The notes beneath the pieces were generated by a model. The model saw only the letters and a program-made list of their open reading frames with translations. It made no database searches and had not been told where the DNA came from. Positions 23,911 to 32,874 of a stretch of DNA of 64,000 bases are shown piece after piece; within the stretch, counting starts at the first letter, position 1, and every line of letters begins with the position of its first letter. Source of the stretch: Psychrobacillus sp048572895. GTDB lineage: Bacteria; Bacillota; Bacilli; Bacillales_A; Planococcaceae. Location: assembly GCF_048572895.1 (NCBI RefSeq), contig NZ_CP183878.1:2356001-2420000 (forward strand), written 5' to 3'. The translations under genes were made by a program, and so were the position numbers.

Positions 23911-24546
23911 TCACCTCTTAATACTTACTAACATACCATCTCCAACAGGTAGGAATGCTGTATCATAATCCGGATGATTCATCAGCCACTCCATGAATTG
24001 ATGCTGGTTTCGGACCATCGTTCTTTTTCTTCTCGGCACTTCATTCATCGGTAATTCGGACAATCCATTTAACAATAAATTATCACAATAAATAACGCCG
24101 CCATCATTCAAAAATGGGGCATATTTTTCGAAGAAGTTTTTGTATTGGCCTTTCGCTGCATCAATAAAGATAGCATCAAAAGTTAAATCTCCCAGCTCTG
24201 TTGCTGAAATCTCTAACGCATCTCCTATAATTACTTGAATACGATGTTGTAAATCTGCCCGTTGCATATAATCTTTAGCTAGTTCTGCCTTAGCTTCATC
24301 TCGCTCAATAGTCACAATAGATGCTTCTTCAAGTTTAGTCGCCATACGCATAGAAGAGTAACCAATCGCAGTTCCTAGCTCTAAAATAGAGTTGGGTTTT
24401 TGTAAAGAAAGAAGTTGCAATAATGATTCCATACCCATCAGTTGCATAATAGGCACATGATTATCTTTTGCATATTGCTCCATTTCCAAAAAAATAGCGG
24501 ATCTAGGTTTAATCAGATCCTTCAAAAAATCATCACTAATATTCAT
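23911..24546 (-). CDS. trmR: TrmR (YrrM), tRNA 5-hydroxyuridine methyltransferase
   Basis: TrmR methylates ho5U34 to mo5U34 in Gram-positive tRNAs reading four-fold codon boxes. The protein is a 211-residue class I O-methyltransferase: ILELGTAIGYSSMRMA is motif I, VTIERDEAKAELA binds SAM, DAIFIDAAKGQYKNFFE is the metal/substrate motif, and YCDNLLLNGL follows. The ATG at 24546 has AAGGGGTTAG upstream. Its linkage to the yrrN/yrrO hydroxylation genes is strong functional context. Confidence 0.93.
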   Translation of the reverse strand: MNISDDFLKDLIKPRSAIFLEMEQYAKDNHVPIMQLMGMESLLQLLSLQKPNSILELGTAIGYSSMRMATKLEEASIVTIERDEAKAELAKDYMQRADLQHRIQVIIGDALEISATELGDLTFDAIFIDAAKGQYKNFFEKYAPFLNDGGVIYCDNLLLNGLSELPMNEVPRRKRTMVRNQHQFMEWLMNHPDYDTAFLPVGDGMLVSIKR

Positions 24547-24617
24547 CTAACTAACCCCTTTAGGTCAATAAAATAGTAATTCCTATTCTGTAAAAAAACA
24601 ACTCTTATAATAACATA

Positions 24618-24653
24618 GCAGGAGAAGGAATGCGACAACACTCCCTCTCCTGC
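24618..24653 (-). terminator. Hairpin after mltG
   Basis: GCAGGAGA and TCTCCTGC with inner GGAGTG/CATTCC give a strong stem, but the following minus-strand sequence TATGTTATTAT is only moderately T-rich. It may separate mltG from trmR. Confidence 0.5.
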
Positions 24654-24660
24654 ACCATTA

Positions 24661-25779
24661 TTATTTTAAAAATTCGTCAATTTTTTGAAGATGTTCATCA
24701 TAAGTTACAGAAAAGTGATTAGTTCCTTCTTTGTCTGCTAAGAAGTAAAAATAATCTGTATCACTTGGATCAAGTGTAGCTTCGATAGATGATTTACCAG
24801 CATTTGCTATTGGTCCGGGTGGTAACCCTGTATTTTGATACGTATTATAAGGGTTATCAAACTCTAAGTCTTCAAACAACACACGATCTTTATGTGTACC
24901 CTTCGCATATAGGACAGTTGGATCTGTTTGTAAAGGCATACCTTCTTCTATACGGTTATAAAAGACACTTGCAATCGTCGCTCGATCTGTTTGGGCTGTA
25001 GCCTCTTCCTCTAACAAAGATGCAAAAGTTAGTAGCCAGTGAACTGATTTTTCCTCTGCTTGCAATAGGTCTACGTACGAAGTTACTACTTTATCCGTAT
25101 TAGCAAGCATTGTATCTACTATCGTCTCAATAGAAGGATTTTCCTCGAAAAATGGATAGGTCGCCGGAAAAAGATATCCTTCTAATGCATAGCGCACATT
25201 TTCTCCTTTAATCTCTGCTCCTAATATATTTGGATATTTGATCATCATTCTGTCCACAAATTCTTCGCTTGTTACAAGCGCAAAGAAATCATCTGCAGAA
25301 TGGTTTGTATTCTTTTCAACTACTTGTCCAATTTGCTCGAGTGTTAATCCTTCAGGAATAGTCAGGGATAAAATTGGTTCTCTGTATACTTTACCAGTTT
25401 TTAAGCTTTCAATAATTTCATCTAAAGTCATTGCCTTCGTTAAACTATACTCCCCAGCCTGAAATTGAGATTCATTGTTGAACTTTGCATAATACTTGAA
25501 GATTTTGGCGTTTTTAATAACTCCACTTTCCTCTAATTCACTGGAGATAGTATCTAATCCTGATCCGATTGGGATGTCCACTGTTATGGTCTCTTCAGAA
25601 TTAGGATCCAATGGTAGTAGAGCTGACTCTACAAAGTTATAGACAACTAAGCCACCAATACCCCCTACGATGATTATTAGAAACGTAATTATTAAAACAA
25701 TTTTTCTAACAAGTTTCACTTCTTTTTTCTTATTTTTCATTTTTTTAAACATAATATCTTTTTTTGTCTCATTTCCCAC
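24661..25779 (-). CDS. mltG: Endolytic murein transglycosylase MltG
   Basis: MltG cuts nascent glycan strands and helps set their length. After a basic cytoplasmic stretch, one membrane segment (about residues 26-48, IVLIITFLIIIVGGIGGLVV) precedes a LysM-like region and the YceG catalytic domain with the essential glutamate in SLLEEEAT, then SVFYNRI, MPLQTDPTVLYA and YNTYQNTGLPPGPI. The start is GTG at 25779 (VGNETKKDIMF), with GGGGGAG 5 nt ahead, giving 372 residues. The ORF runs 39 codons further into repeat A copy 3; those codons are repeat DNA, not gene. Confidence 0.95.
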   Translation of the reverse strand: MGNETKKDIMFKKMKNKKKEVKLVRKIVLIITFLIIIVGGIGGLVVYNFVESALLPLDPNSEETITVDIPIGSGLDTISSELEESGVIKNAKIFKYYAKFNNESQFQAGEYSLTKAMTLDEIIESLKTGKVYREPILSLTIPEGLTLEQIGQVVEKNTNHSADDFFALVTSEEFVDRMMIKYPNILGAEIKGENVRYALEGYLFPATYPFFEENPSIETIVDTMLANTDKVVTSYVDLLQAEEKSVHWLLTFASLLEEEATAQTDRATIASVFYNRIEEGMPLQTDPTVLYAKGTHKDRVLFEDLEFDNPYNTYQNTGLPPGPIANAGKSSIEATLDPSDTDYFYFLADKEGTNHFSVTYDEHLQKIDEFLK

Positions 25780-25856
25780 GGGTTCTCCCCCTTTATCAAT
25801 CTCATTATACAAGAAAACATATAAAAGAACAAAAGCACAAGTAACATCTAAGCAGA

Positions 25857-25987
25857 AGCCTGTTTCTATTGTTTTCGAAGGGCTTTGGACAGACATTTCG
25901 CGATATTATTACCGATTGAATTTTAGGGATGCTGGTTGATTGTGACGTTTGCCTGTCCGTTGACCTCCTGCAATTCTTAGAAACAGG
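25857..25987 (+). repeat. Repeat A, copy 3 (inner stem broken), with tail
   Basis: Outer arms CCTGTTTCTAT...GGGCTTTGGACAGAC and GCCTGTCCGTTGACC...TAGAAACAGG are kept, but after GATGCTGGTTGATTGTGAC the second half of the inner stem, the T-run and the CGGTAAT arm are missing (about 45-50 bp deleted). The tail GCGTTTTTGGATAACTAGAG follows and runs to about 26095. It lies upstream of mltG and after yrzB, which has its own terminator. Confidence 0.75.
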
Positions 25988-26116
25988 AAAGTGCGTTTTT
26001 GGATAACTAGAGAAAATATACTTTCCTATTCATCGCAGGGATGACAGTCTATGTACGCGACATCGTGGTGCTCCTGCGCAAAGCTTGTCGCAAAATAAAG
26101 AAACTTTTCTCAACGA

Positions 26117-26151
26117 AGAAAAAGGTGAATGAGGCTTCCCTCATCCACCTT
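26117..26151 (-). terminator. Terminator of the ireB-ruvX-yrzB unit
   Basis: AAGGTGGATGAGGGAAGCCTC on the minus strand folds as AAGGTGGATGAG/CTCATTCACCTT with a following T-run. It lies 13 bp after the yrzB stop. Confidence 0.85.
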
Positions 26152-26163
26152 GAATAGATTATC

Positions 26164-26463
26164 TTAATCTTCGTCTTCTTCGTCTTCTTGCTCATCTAAA
26201 AATGTACTTAACATTTCTTCGATCATATCCCATTCAGCATCAGACTCGACTGGAAGTAACTCTCCGTCTTCTCCATCTTCATTCGGAGTGAAGGATGATG
26301 CATGAATTTCGATTTCTTCATTTTCATCTTCTTCTGCTCCTATTGGATAATATAGTACATAAGATTTTCCATATTCATCTGATTCAAATGTGAAAAGTAC
26401 GTTGCAAAGTTGCTCATTTCCATTCTCATCTACAATTGTAATATTTTCTTGACCGTGGTCCAT
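26164..26463 (-). CDS. yrzB: YrzB, DUF1292 family acidic protein
   Basis: This is a 99-residue, very acidic protein of unknown function, conserved downstream of ruvX in Firmicutes. The core ENITIVDENGNEQLCNVLFTF, YGKSYVLYYPIG and DAEWDMIEEMLSTFLDE define DUF1292; the C-terminus is a run of Asp/Glu. It starts 11 bp after ruvX with a site in the ruvX end. The operon ireB-ruvX-yrzB downstream of alaS is a standard Bacillales arrangement. Confidence 0.9.
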   Translation of the reverse strand: MDHGQENITIVDENGNEQLCNVLFTFESDEYGKSYVLYYPIGAEEDENEEIEIHASSFTPNEDGEDGELLPVESDAEWDMIEEMLSTFLDEQEDEEDED

Positions 26464-26474
26464 TTGCAGTCACC

Positions 26475-26897
26475 TCATCTATTTTTTCTATCAAGATAGC
26501 CCTGTAAGATCATTACAGCAGCCATCTTGTCGATCACTAGCTTACGTTTCTTTCGGCTTACATCAGCATCTATTAACATACGTTCTGCAGCCATCGTTGT
26601 CAATCGTTCATCCCATAAAGTTACAGGGAAATGATATTTCTCGGTTAATAGCTTGGCATATTGTTCGGACGCCTCAGCACGTGGACCAATAGAATTATTC
26701 ATGTTTTTAGGAAAACCTACTACAAATTCTGTTACATTATGCTCTTTTACGAGTTCATCAATTCGTTCTAGACCAAATTCTAAATTTTCTTCATGTATTT
26801 TTATCGTTTCAATACCTTGTGCAGTCCAACCTAGTGCATCACTAATTGCCACTCCAACGGTACGAGAACCAACATCTAACCCCATAATTCGCATCAT
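26475..26897 (-). CDS. ruvX: RuvX/YqgF, RNase H-fold nuclease
   Basis: YqgF proteins are RuvC-like nucleases implicated in 16S rRNA 5'-end processing or Holliday junction resolution. The 140-residue protein begins MMRIMGLDVGSRTVGVAISD with the first catalytic Asp, has VVGFPKNMNNSIGPRAEASE and the C-terminal DERLTTMAAERML (acidic residues of the active site) then IDKMAAVMILQGYLD. The ATG at 26897 overlaps the ireB stop (TAATG); the next ATG, at 26894, is an alternative. GAGGC lies just ahead. Confidence 0.93.
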   Translation of the reverse strand: MMRIMGLDVGSRTVGVAISDALGWTAQGIETIKIHEENLEFGLERIDELVKEHNVTEFVVGFPKNMNNSIGPRAEASEQYAKLLTEKYHFPVTLWDERLTTMAAERMLIDADVSRKKRKLVIDKMAAVMILQGYLDRKNR

Positions 26898-27163
26898 TAA
26901 GCCTCATTATTTTTTTTAATATAAAACTTCACTAGTTCTTCTAATATTTCATCTCGTTCAAGTTTTCGAATCATATTTCGTGCATCTTGATGGCGAGGAA
27001 TATAAGCTGGATCACCTGACAATAAATAGCCTACAATTTGATTGATAGAATTATACCCTTTTTCTTCTAGTGCAGAGTGAACTTGTATCATCACATGTTT
27101 TACTTCTTGTTCCATCGATTCTTCAGGGAAATTAAATTTCATCGTTTTATCAAAAGAGCTCAT
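26897..27163 (-). CDS. IreB family regulatory phosphoprotein (YrzL)
   Basis: IreB is a small protein phosphorylated by the PASTA kinase IreK in Enterococcus, where it affects cephalosporin resistance. This 88-residue homologue starts MSSFDKTMKFNFPEE, including the N-terminal threonine near residue 7 that is the likely phosphorylation site, and contains GYNSINQIVGYLLSGDP and PRHQDARNMIRKLERDEI, the family core. The ATG at 27163 has GAGGTG 6 nt ahead; an in-frame start at 27184 lies upstream of that site. B. subtilis calls it YrzL. Confidence 0.93.
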   Translation of the reverse strand: MSSFDKTMKFNFPEESMEQEVKHVMIQVHSALEEKGYNSINQIVGYLLSGDPAYIPRHQDARNMIRKLERDEILEELVKFYIKKNNEA

Positions 27164-27241
27164 GATCAGCACCTCGCTTTCCACTTGTTGTGAGTAAACT
27201 AATGTATCTATTGTCTTAGTATACCCTATTTTGGAAATAGT

Positions 27242-29875
27242 TTAAAGAGATTTAATATAATCCAATACAGAACTTAAAGCAGCTTCTAGTTTGCTTGCAT
27301 CTTTAGCACCAGCCATTGCAAAGTCTGGACGACCTCCCCCTTTACCTCCGCATTGCTCTGCCACTAGTTTGACGATATTTCCCGCATGATAATTTCCACC
27401 AACAATATCCTTTGTTACTCCTGCGGAAATCATTACTTTATCCCCATCAACTGCACCTAAAACTATGACCGCTTTCTCTAGCTTTTGTTTTAAATCGTCC
27501 ATCATTTGTCGCAATTGGTTATTATCCTTCGCGTCAACTTTCACGGATAAAACAGTTACACTATTCACTTTTTGAGCCGAAGACAATACAGATGATGCTT
27601 GGCTATTCGCTATTTTCGCAGAAAGTGACTCATTGTCTTTTTGAACATTTTTTAGCTCTTGTAATGTTTGACTCACCTTATTAACCAATTCTTTTGGTTG
27701 TGCTTTCAATAAATTTGCTGCTTCGTTTAACATATGTTCTTCTTCTTTGACTATTTCATAAGCACCTTTACCAGTAACGGCTTCAATACGTCTAGTACCT
27801 GCTCCGATTCCACTTTCTGAAATTATTTTAAAGAATCCAATTTCTGAAGTATTTTGAACGTGAATACCACCGCATAGCTCTAATGAGAAATCTCCCATTT
27901 TTACGACTCTTACAATATCGCCATATTTTTCGCCGAATAATGCCATTGCTCCCATTTGTTTTGCTTCATCAATATTATGGAAACCAGTAGCCACCGGGAT
28001 ATTATCCCACACTTTCTCATTTACTATACGTTCAATTTGTTCAAGCTCTTCTTTTGTTACTTGTCCAAAATGAGAAAAGTCAAAACGTAAACGATCAGGG
28101 CCAACATAAGAACCAGCTTGGTTTACATGAGTTCCTAATACATCTTTCAATGCTTGATGTAAAATATGTGTAGCTGAGTGATTTTTAATCGTATGTCCAC
28201 GAAGAGAATTGTCGACAGTTGCTTCAACTTCAGCATCTGTAATAATTTCTCCAGATTCAATAACTACTGTGTGCAAATTTTGTCCATTAGGAGCTTTCTG
28301 AACATCTTTTACGTATCCTTTAAATGTATCATTTTGAATGACACCATGATCGGCAATTTGCCCACCACTCTCAGCGTAGAAAGGTGTTTTGGTTAATACT
28401 ACTTTAACTTCTTCCCCTTCATGAGCTGTTTTGACTAATACTTGGTCACGAACAATTGATGTAACTTTCGTCGAAACGCTCATCATATCGTATCCAACAA
28501 ATTCACTTTCATCATGCAGATTTCCAAACACTTCTGATTGGACCTGCATAGAATCTACATTTTGACGAGCTGCACGAGCACGAGCACGTTGAGCTTCCAT
28601 TTCCGACTTGAACCCTTCATGGTCAACGATCATATTTGCTTCTTCTGCATATTCTTCCGTTAATTCAATTGGGAATCCGTACGTATCATATAAAGTAAAT
28701 GTTGTAGTTCCTGGGATGTAGGATTCACCTTTAGCTTGCTGTTCTTCAATAACTTTTTCTAAAATTGCTAGGCCATCATGAAGTGTTTCATGGAATCTTT
28801 CTTCTTCATTTTTAATAACACGCATGATGAAATCTTGTTTTTCTGTAACTTCTGGATAAAAATCTTGCATTATTTCTCCTACTACAGGAACAAGTTCATG
28901 TAAAAATGGTTTTTCTATCCCTAATTGTTTTGCAAAACGAACAGCTCTGCGAAGTAATCTTCTAAGTACATAGCCTCTTCCTTCATTTGATGGTAATGCA
29001 CCATCACCAATAGCAAAAGCAACTGTACGAATATGGTCTGCAATTACTTTAAATGCTGTATCATGTTCGTCATTTAAACGATATGCTTTACCAGAAATTG
29101 TTTCTGTTTGACGAATAATTGGCATAAATAAATCGGTATCAAAGTTTGTTGGTACATCTTGTACCACACTTGTTATACGCTCAAGTCCCATACCAGTATC
29201 AATATTTTGTTTTGGTAAAGGTGTATACGTATTGTCTGGATTATGGTTGAATTCGGAGAACACTAAATTCCAAATTTCCAAATAACGTTCATTTTCCCCA
29301 CCGGGATACAGCTCAGGATCGTTCAAGTCATTACCGTAGCTTTCTCCACGATCATAGAAAATCTCAGAGTTTGGACCACTTGGCCCTTCCCCAATATCCC
29401 AGAAGTTACCTTCTAAACGTATAAGTCTTTCTTCTGGAATACCAATTTCATCCTTCCAAATATTATACGCTTCTTCATCTTCTGGATGAATTGTAATAGA
29501 TAACTTCTCCGGTTCAAAAGCTATCCATTTAGAATCTGTTAAAAACTCCCACGCATAATGGATTGCTTCTTTTTTAAAATAGTCGCCAATAGAAAAGTTT
29601 CCTAGCATTTCAAAGAAAGTATGATGTCTTGCTGTTTTTCCGACGTTCTCAATATCGTTTGTGCGGATAGACTTTTGCGCATTTGTAATCCGTGGATTTT
29701 CAGGAACAACACGTCCATCAAAATATTTTTTTAATGTCGCTACACCACTGTTGATCCAAAGTAAAGATGGATCGTTGATTGGTACAAGTGGAGCTGATGG
29801 TTCCTGGGAATGACCTTTTTCGATAAAAAAGTCTAAATACATTTGTCTAATTTGAGCACCTGTTAATTGTTTCAT
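27242..29875 (-). CDS. alaS: Alanyl-tRNA synthetase
   Basis: AlaS charges tRNA-Ala. The 877-residue protein has the class II aminoacylation domain (MKQLTGAQIRQMYLDFF, FFEMLGNFSIGDYFK, GLERITSVVQ), the tRNA-recognition region, the editing domain with the zinc ligands HSATHILH and CGGIH, and a C-terminal C-Ala domain with GGKGGGRPDFAMAG. Expression is controlled by the T-box leader at about 30168-30395. The ATG at 29875 follows AGGAGGAATTC. The gap to the T-box is enlarged by a repeat B fragment. Confidence 0.98.
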   Translation of the reverse strand: MKQLTGAQIRQMYLDFFIEKGHSQEPSAPLVPINDPSLLWINSGVATLKKYFDGRVVPENPRITNAQKSIRTNDIENVGKTARHHTFFEMLGNFSIGDYFKKEAIHYAWEFLTDSKWIAFEPEKLSITIHPEDEEAYNIWKDEIGIPEERLIRLEGNFWDIGEGPSGPNSEIFYDRGESYGNDLNDPELYPGGENERYLEIWNLVFSEFNHNPDNTYTPLPKQNIDTGMGLERITSVVQDVPTNFDTDLFMPIIRQTETISGKAYRLNDEHDTAFKVIADHIRTVAFAIGDGALPSNEGRGYVLRRLLRRAVRFAKQLGIEKPFLHELVPVVGEIMQDFYPEVTEKQDFIMRVIKNEEERFHETLHDGLAILEKVIEEQQAKGESYIPGTTTFTLYDTYGFPIELTEEYAEEANMIVDHEGFKSEMEAQRARARAARQNVDSMQVQSEVFGNLHDESEFVGYDMMSVSTKVTSIVRDQVLVKTAHEGEEVKVVLTKTPFYAESGGQIADHGVIQNDTFKGYVKDVQKAPNGQNLHTVVIESGEIITDAEVEATVDNSLRGHTIKNHSATHILHQALKDVLGTHVNQAGSYVGPDRLRFDFSHFGQVTKEELEQIERIVNEKVWDNIPVATGFHNIDEAKQMGAMALFGEKYGDIVRVVKMGDFSLELCGGIHVQNTSEIGFFKIISESGIGAGTRRIEAVTGKGAYEIVKEEEHMLNEAANLLKAQPKELVNKVSQTLQELKNVQKDNESLSAKIANSQASSVLSSAQKVNSVTVLSVKVDAKDNNQLRQMMDDLKQKLEKAVIVLGAVDGDKVMISAGVTKDIVGGNYHAGNIVKLVAEQCGGKGGGRPDFAMAGAKDASKLEAALSSVLDYIKSL

Positions 29876-29939
29876 GTGAATTCCTCCTAATAATTTGTAT
29901 TTGTGATTGGTAGACGTTGATGATTTAATTATTCAGATT

Positions 29940-30062
29940 GGCTTTCGGTACTATTGATTTCCGTTACAGGCGGAGGAACAAAGGCTAAAAGCGCCACCTC
30001 GTGTGGCAACGCCTTCGTGACCAACATCCTGTTGGCCTCCGCCTTTCACTACAATCAATAAA
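29940..30062 (-). repeat. Repeat B, short inverted copy between the alaS T-box and alaS
   Basis: Read on the minus strand it contains GGCGGAGGCCAACAGGATG, TTGGTCACGAAGGC, GCCACACGAGGTGGCGC and AACGGAAATCAATAGTA, the right half of repeat B in order; the left hairpin (about 80-90 bp in full copies) is missing. It is inserted in the untranslated leader of alaS, about 65-185 nt before the start codon. Confidence 0.8.
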
Positions 30063-30167
30063 GAGTGTAGTTGATATTCATTTATTAGAAATGACATAGC
30101 AACTTACTGTTTAGAAATGTCTATCTTGGCTCCCTTCAACACAACACTAAAAGCCAAAACAAATAAA

Positions 30168-30395
30168 AAAAGCCCTCATCCCTAAAAAAGGGACGAAAGC
30201 TGTTGTTTCGCGGTACCACCCTAGTTACATAATAGAGTTCTACTATGTCTCTCAAGAAGCCTTAACGCGGCCGAACGACAGGTTTTAACTGTACTCAGGA
30301 GTAGCTTTCCTAAATGTTAGGTCAGTGAATTCTTTCAGCCAAGGAATTCATCTCTAGTCAGATAACAATTAGTACTTTCTCCGTCAACATTTTAC
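30168..30395 (-). promoter_or_regulatory. T-box riboswitch controlling alaS
   Basis: The T-box core GGGTGGTACCGCG is at 30209-30221 (minus strand). It is followed by a terminator, GCTTTCGTCCC pairing with AGGGATGAGGGC, and T7 (30165-30201). Upstream are the AGAGATGA and GGCTGAAAGA elements of stem I, and AGTAC/GTACT arms that can close it. A GCT (Ala) triplet at 30303-30305 in GGAAAGCTACTCC is at the expected specifier place. Uncharged tRNA-Ala should stabilise the antiterminator and allow alaS transcription. Confidence 0.93.
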
Positions 30396-30432
30396 TATAT
30401 GCAATTGATTATAAAAAACAAATCGTCCTGTG

Positions 30433-32853
30433 TCAATTGTCTGCATCCATAAATTGATATGGTGTAATACCATTCATACCAAAAAGGGGGTCGACCTTAT
30501 GATAATTTTCTGCAGTTAGGTATGTGTACTCAGTTTGATCTCCAACTGATTCTAATTCTTTTACTATTTCTTTATCTTCTTGCTCTGATTCTTCCACATT
30601 AGACAAGCGGTCTTTTAACGTAGTCAAGCGCTGCAAATCGTCAGTTCTCTGAACTCCGAATTTAAATACTTCAGGATCTCCACATAAAATGAGAAAGTTT
30701 TTAGCTCGTGTAATTCCAGTATAAAGTAAATTTCGTCTTAACATCTTCATATAACTTCTTGTTATAGGCATGATAACCGTTTGAAATTCACTACCTTGTG
30801 ATTTATGAACGGAGCAGCAATAAGCTAAAGTGAGCTGATTTAAATCATTTTTTTCGTAGGTTACTTCATTGCCATCAAATGAAACAATTAACATTTCTTT
30901 TTTCTCGACAGTTTCAGCAGCCCTGAAAATACTAATGACTTCCCCCATATCTCCATTAAACACATGACTCTCTGGCTGATTGACTAATTGAAGTACTTTA
31001 TCTCCAATACGATAGATAGTTTCACCAAAAACCATTTCTTTTCGCTTTCCATCCGTATTTGGGTTGACCATTTCTTGAATCATTTTGTTGAGTGCATCAA
31101 TACCTGCTGGACCTCTATACATAGGTGCTAATACTTGCATATCTCGTATGGAATGTCCTTTGGATAATGCACTTTTTAATACTTGCTCCACCACTTTGGG
31201 AATTTGATCGGTAGAAGCCTTAATGAAGGAACGATCCTTTGTCTTGTCCAATAGAGTTGCCGGGACCATCCCTTGCTTCATCTCATGGGCTAGTTCTATA
31301 ATCGAGGACCCTTCTGCTTGTCGGTAAATATCTTTAAGTTCGACTGTAGGAATTCGTTTAGAAGCAAGCAAATCCTTTAATACCTGCCCAGGTCCTACCG
31401 GTGGGAGTTGGTCTTGGTCCCCAACAAAAATAACTTGGGCATCTTTTGGAATAGCCTTTAATAATTGATGTCCTAACCAGGTATCTAACATAGATGTTTC
31501 ATCAATAATAATTAGTTTACCTTCTATTTCTTTGCCTTCTACATCTGCATCCTCTTGACCAGTAAAGCCTAATAATCTATGAATAGTCATAGCTGGTAAT
31601 TCCGTTGATTCGCTTAGGCGTTTGGCCGCTCTACCAGTTGGCGCAGCCAAAACTATAGGAAATGGTTTCTTGTCTTTTGCCCACTCCTTCGGATCCAGCG
31701 AAAGCCCATGAAGCTCTGCATAAAGTTCCACGATTCCTCGCACAACAGTTGTTTTACCTGTACCGGGACCTCCTGTTAGCAAGGTCATACTTGCATTTAA
31801 CGCTGTTTCAATCGCATTAATCTGAGTCGGGGCATATTGCACCCCTAAACGTTCTTCAATACCTCCAAGATGCTTTTTCATCTCTGCTAGAGGAAATTGA
31901 TGATGCGTATCATTTTCAGCTAGAAGCGTTTCAATTTTAGAACCAATTCCAACTTCGGAATAATATAAAGATGGAATATAGAAACGATTCACTTCTCCGA
32001 CAATCCGGCTTTCTTCCGCAAGTTCAATGCAGCATTTAGTAATTGCTTCATACGGTATCTCTTCACGCTGAGCATTTTCTAATAGTTGTTTAACAGATTC
32101 TAATAATTGCTCTGCATATAAAAATACATGACCTTCTCCTAACGATGCTGTTTGAAGTAGGTGATATATTGCTGCCTTAATACGATCCGGGTGATTTCCT
32201 TGAATACCTAATTTATAGCCGAGCTCGTCAGCTTTAACAAAACCTACTCCCTCAACCTCTTCGATTAAGCGGAACGGATTTTTAGTAAGAACAGTGAGCG
32301 TTTCTTCTCTATAGGCTTGATAGATTTTCATAGCTATTTGAGGTCCAAATCCCCATTCGTTGAGTTGAATCATCACTTTTTCCAAGCCTAAATTTTGTTC
32401 TAAAACGGCCCGTAGTGTTTGTTTTTTCTCTTCAGAAAGACGAGGCACTACATCCAATGCTTCTGGGTCATCTAATATTTTGTTAATAGCGTTTGGTCCG
32501 AGTTTTTTTACAATTTGTTCTGCTGTTTTACGACCAATACCTGTGAACATGTCACTCGAGAGGTAATGAATGATTCCTTGCTCTGTCGCTGGCACTTCTT
32601 TTTGAAATGTTTCTACTTGGAATTGAGTGCCATATTTAGGATGATTTTTTATATAACCAATGAATTTATATGGGTCTTCCAGTACTAATGGAGGGAAATA
32701 ACCAGATACAATTACTTCTTTGTCTGTGTATGTAGTGTTTGTGGACTTGATTTTTACTTTTATGATAGAAAATAAGTTTTGAGGGTTATGAAAAATCGAA
32801 ACGATAGGACGACCTGTAATAAATTGTTTGTCATTATTTATCTCGTTGGTCAT
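30433..32853 (-). CDS. recD2: RecD2 (YrrC), ATP-dependent 5'-3' DNA helicase
   Basis: RecD2 is the RecBC-independent RecD-like helicase acting in repair and at replication forks. The 806-residue protein has an N-terminal OB-like domain and tandem helix-hairpin-helix region (GIGRKTAEQIVKKLG, VEGVGFVKADELGYKLG), then SF1B helicase motifs: Walker A LTGGPGTGKTTVV (about residue 355), IIIDETSMLD, FVGDQDQLPPVGPGQVL and the C-terminal CCSVHKSQGSEFQTVI and YTGITRAKNFLILCG. The ATG at 32853 follows TGGAGGCGG. It starts 21 bp after yrrB. Confidence 0.97.
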   Translation of the reverse strand: MTNEINNDKQFITGRPIVSIFHNPQNLFSIIKVKIKSTNTTYTDKEVIVSGYFPPLVLEDPYKFIGYIKNHPKYGTQFQVETFQKEVPATEQGIIHYLSSDMFTGIGRKTAEQIVKKLGPNAINKILDDPEALDVVPRLSEEKKQTLRAVLEQNLGLEKVMIQLNEWGFGPQIAMKIYQAYREETLTVLTKNPFRLIEEVEGVGFVKADELGYKLGIQGNHPDRIKAAIYHLLQTASLGEGHVFLYAEQLLESVKQLLENAQREEIPYEAITKCCIELAEESRIVGEVNRFYIPSLYYSEVGIGSKIETLLAENDTHHQFPLAEMKKHLGGIEERLGVQYAPTQINAIETALNASMTLLTGGPGTGKTTVVRGIVELYAELHGLSLDPKEWAKDKKPFPIVLAAPTGRAAKRLSESTELPAMTIHRLLGFTGQEDADVEGKEIEGKLIIIDETSMLDTWLGHQLLKAIPKDAQVIFVGDQDQLPPVGPGQVLKDLLASKRIPTVELKDIYRQAEGSSIIELAHEMKQGMVPATLLDKTKDRSFIKASTDQIPKVVEQVLKSALSKGHSIRDMQVLAPMYRGPAGIDALNKMIQEMVNPNTDGKRKEMVFGETIYRIGDKVLQLVNQPESHVFNGDMGEVISIFRAAETVEKKEMLIVSFDGNEVTYEKNDLNQLTLAYCCSVHKSQGSEFQTVIMPITRSYMKMLRRNLLYTGITRAKNFLILCGDPEVFKFGVQRTDDLQRLTTLKDRLSNVEESEQEDKEIVKELESVGDQTEYTYLTAENYHKVDPLFGMNGITPYQFMDADN

Positions 32854-32874
32854 ACTACCGCCTCCAAAGTTTCA

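Noticed and set aside
25780..25896. N-terminal extension of mltG beginning MSVQSPSKTIE
   Set aside because: These codons come from repeat A copy 3; the GTG at 25779 has a proper ribosome binding site and begins the MltG-like sequence.
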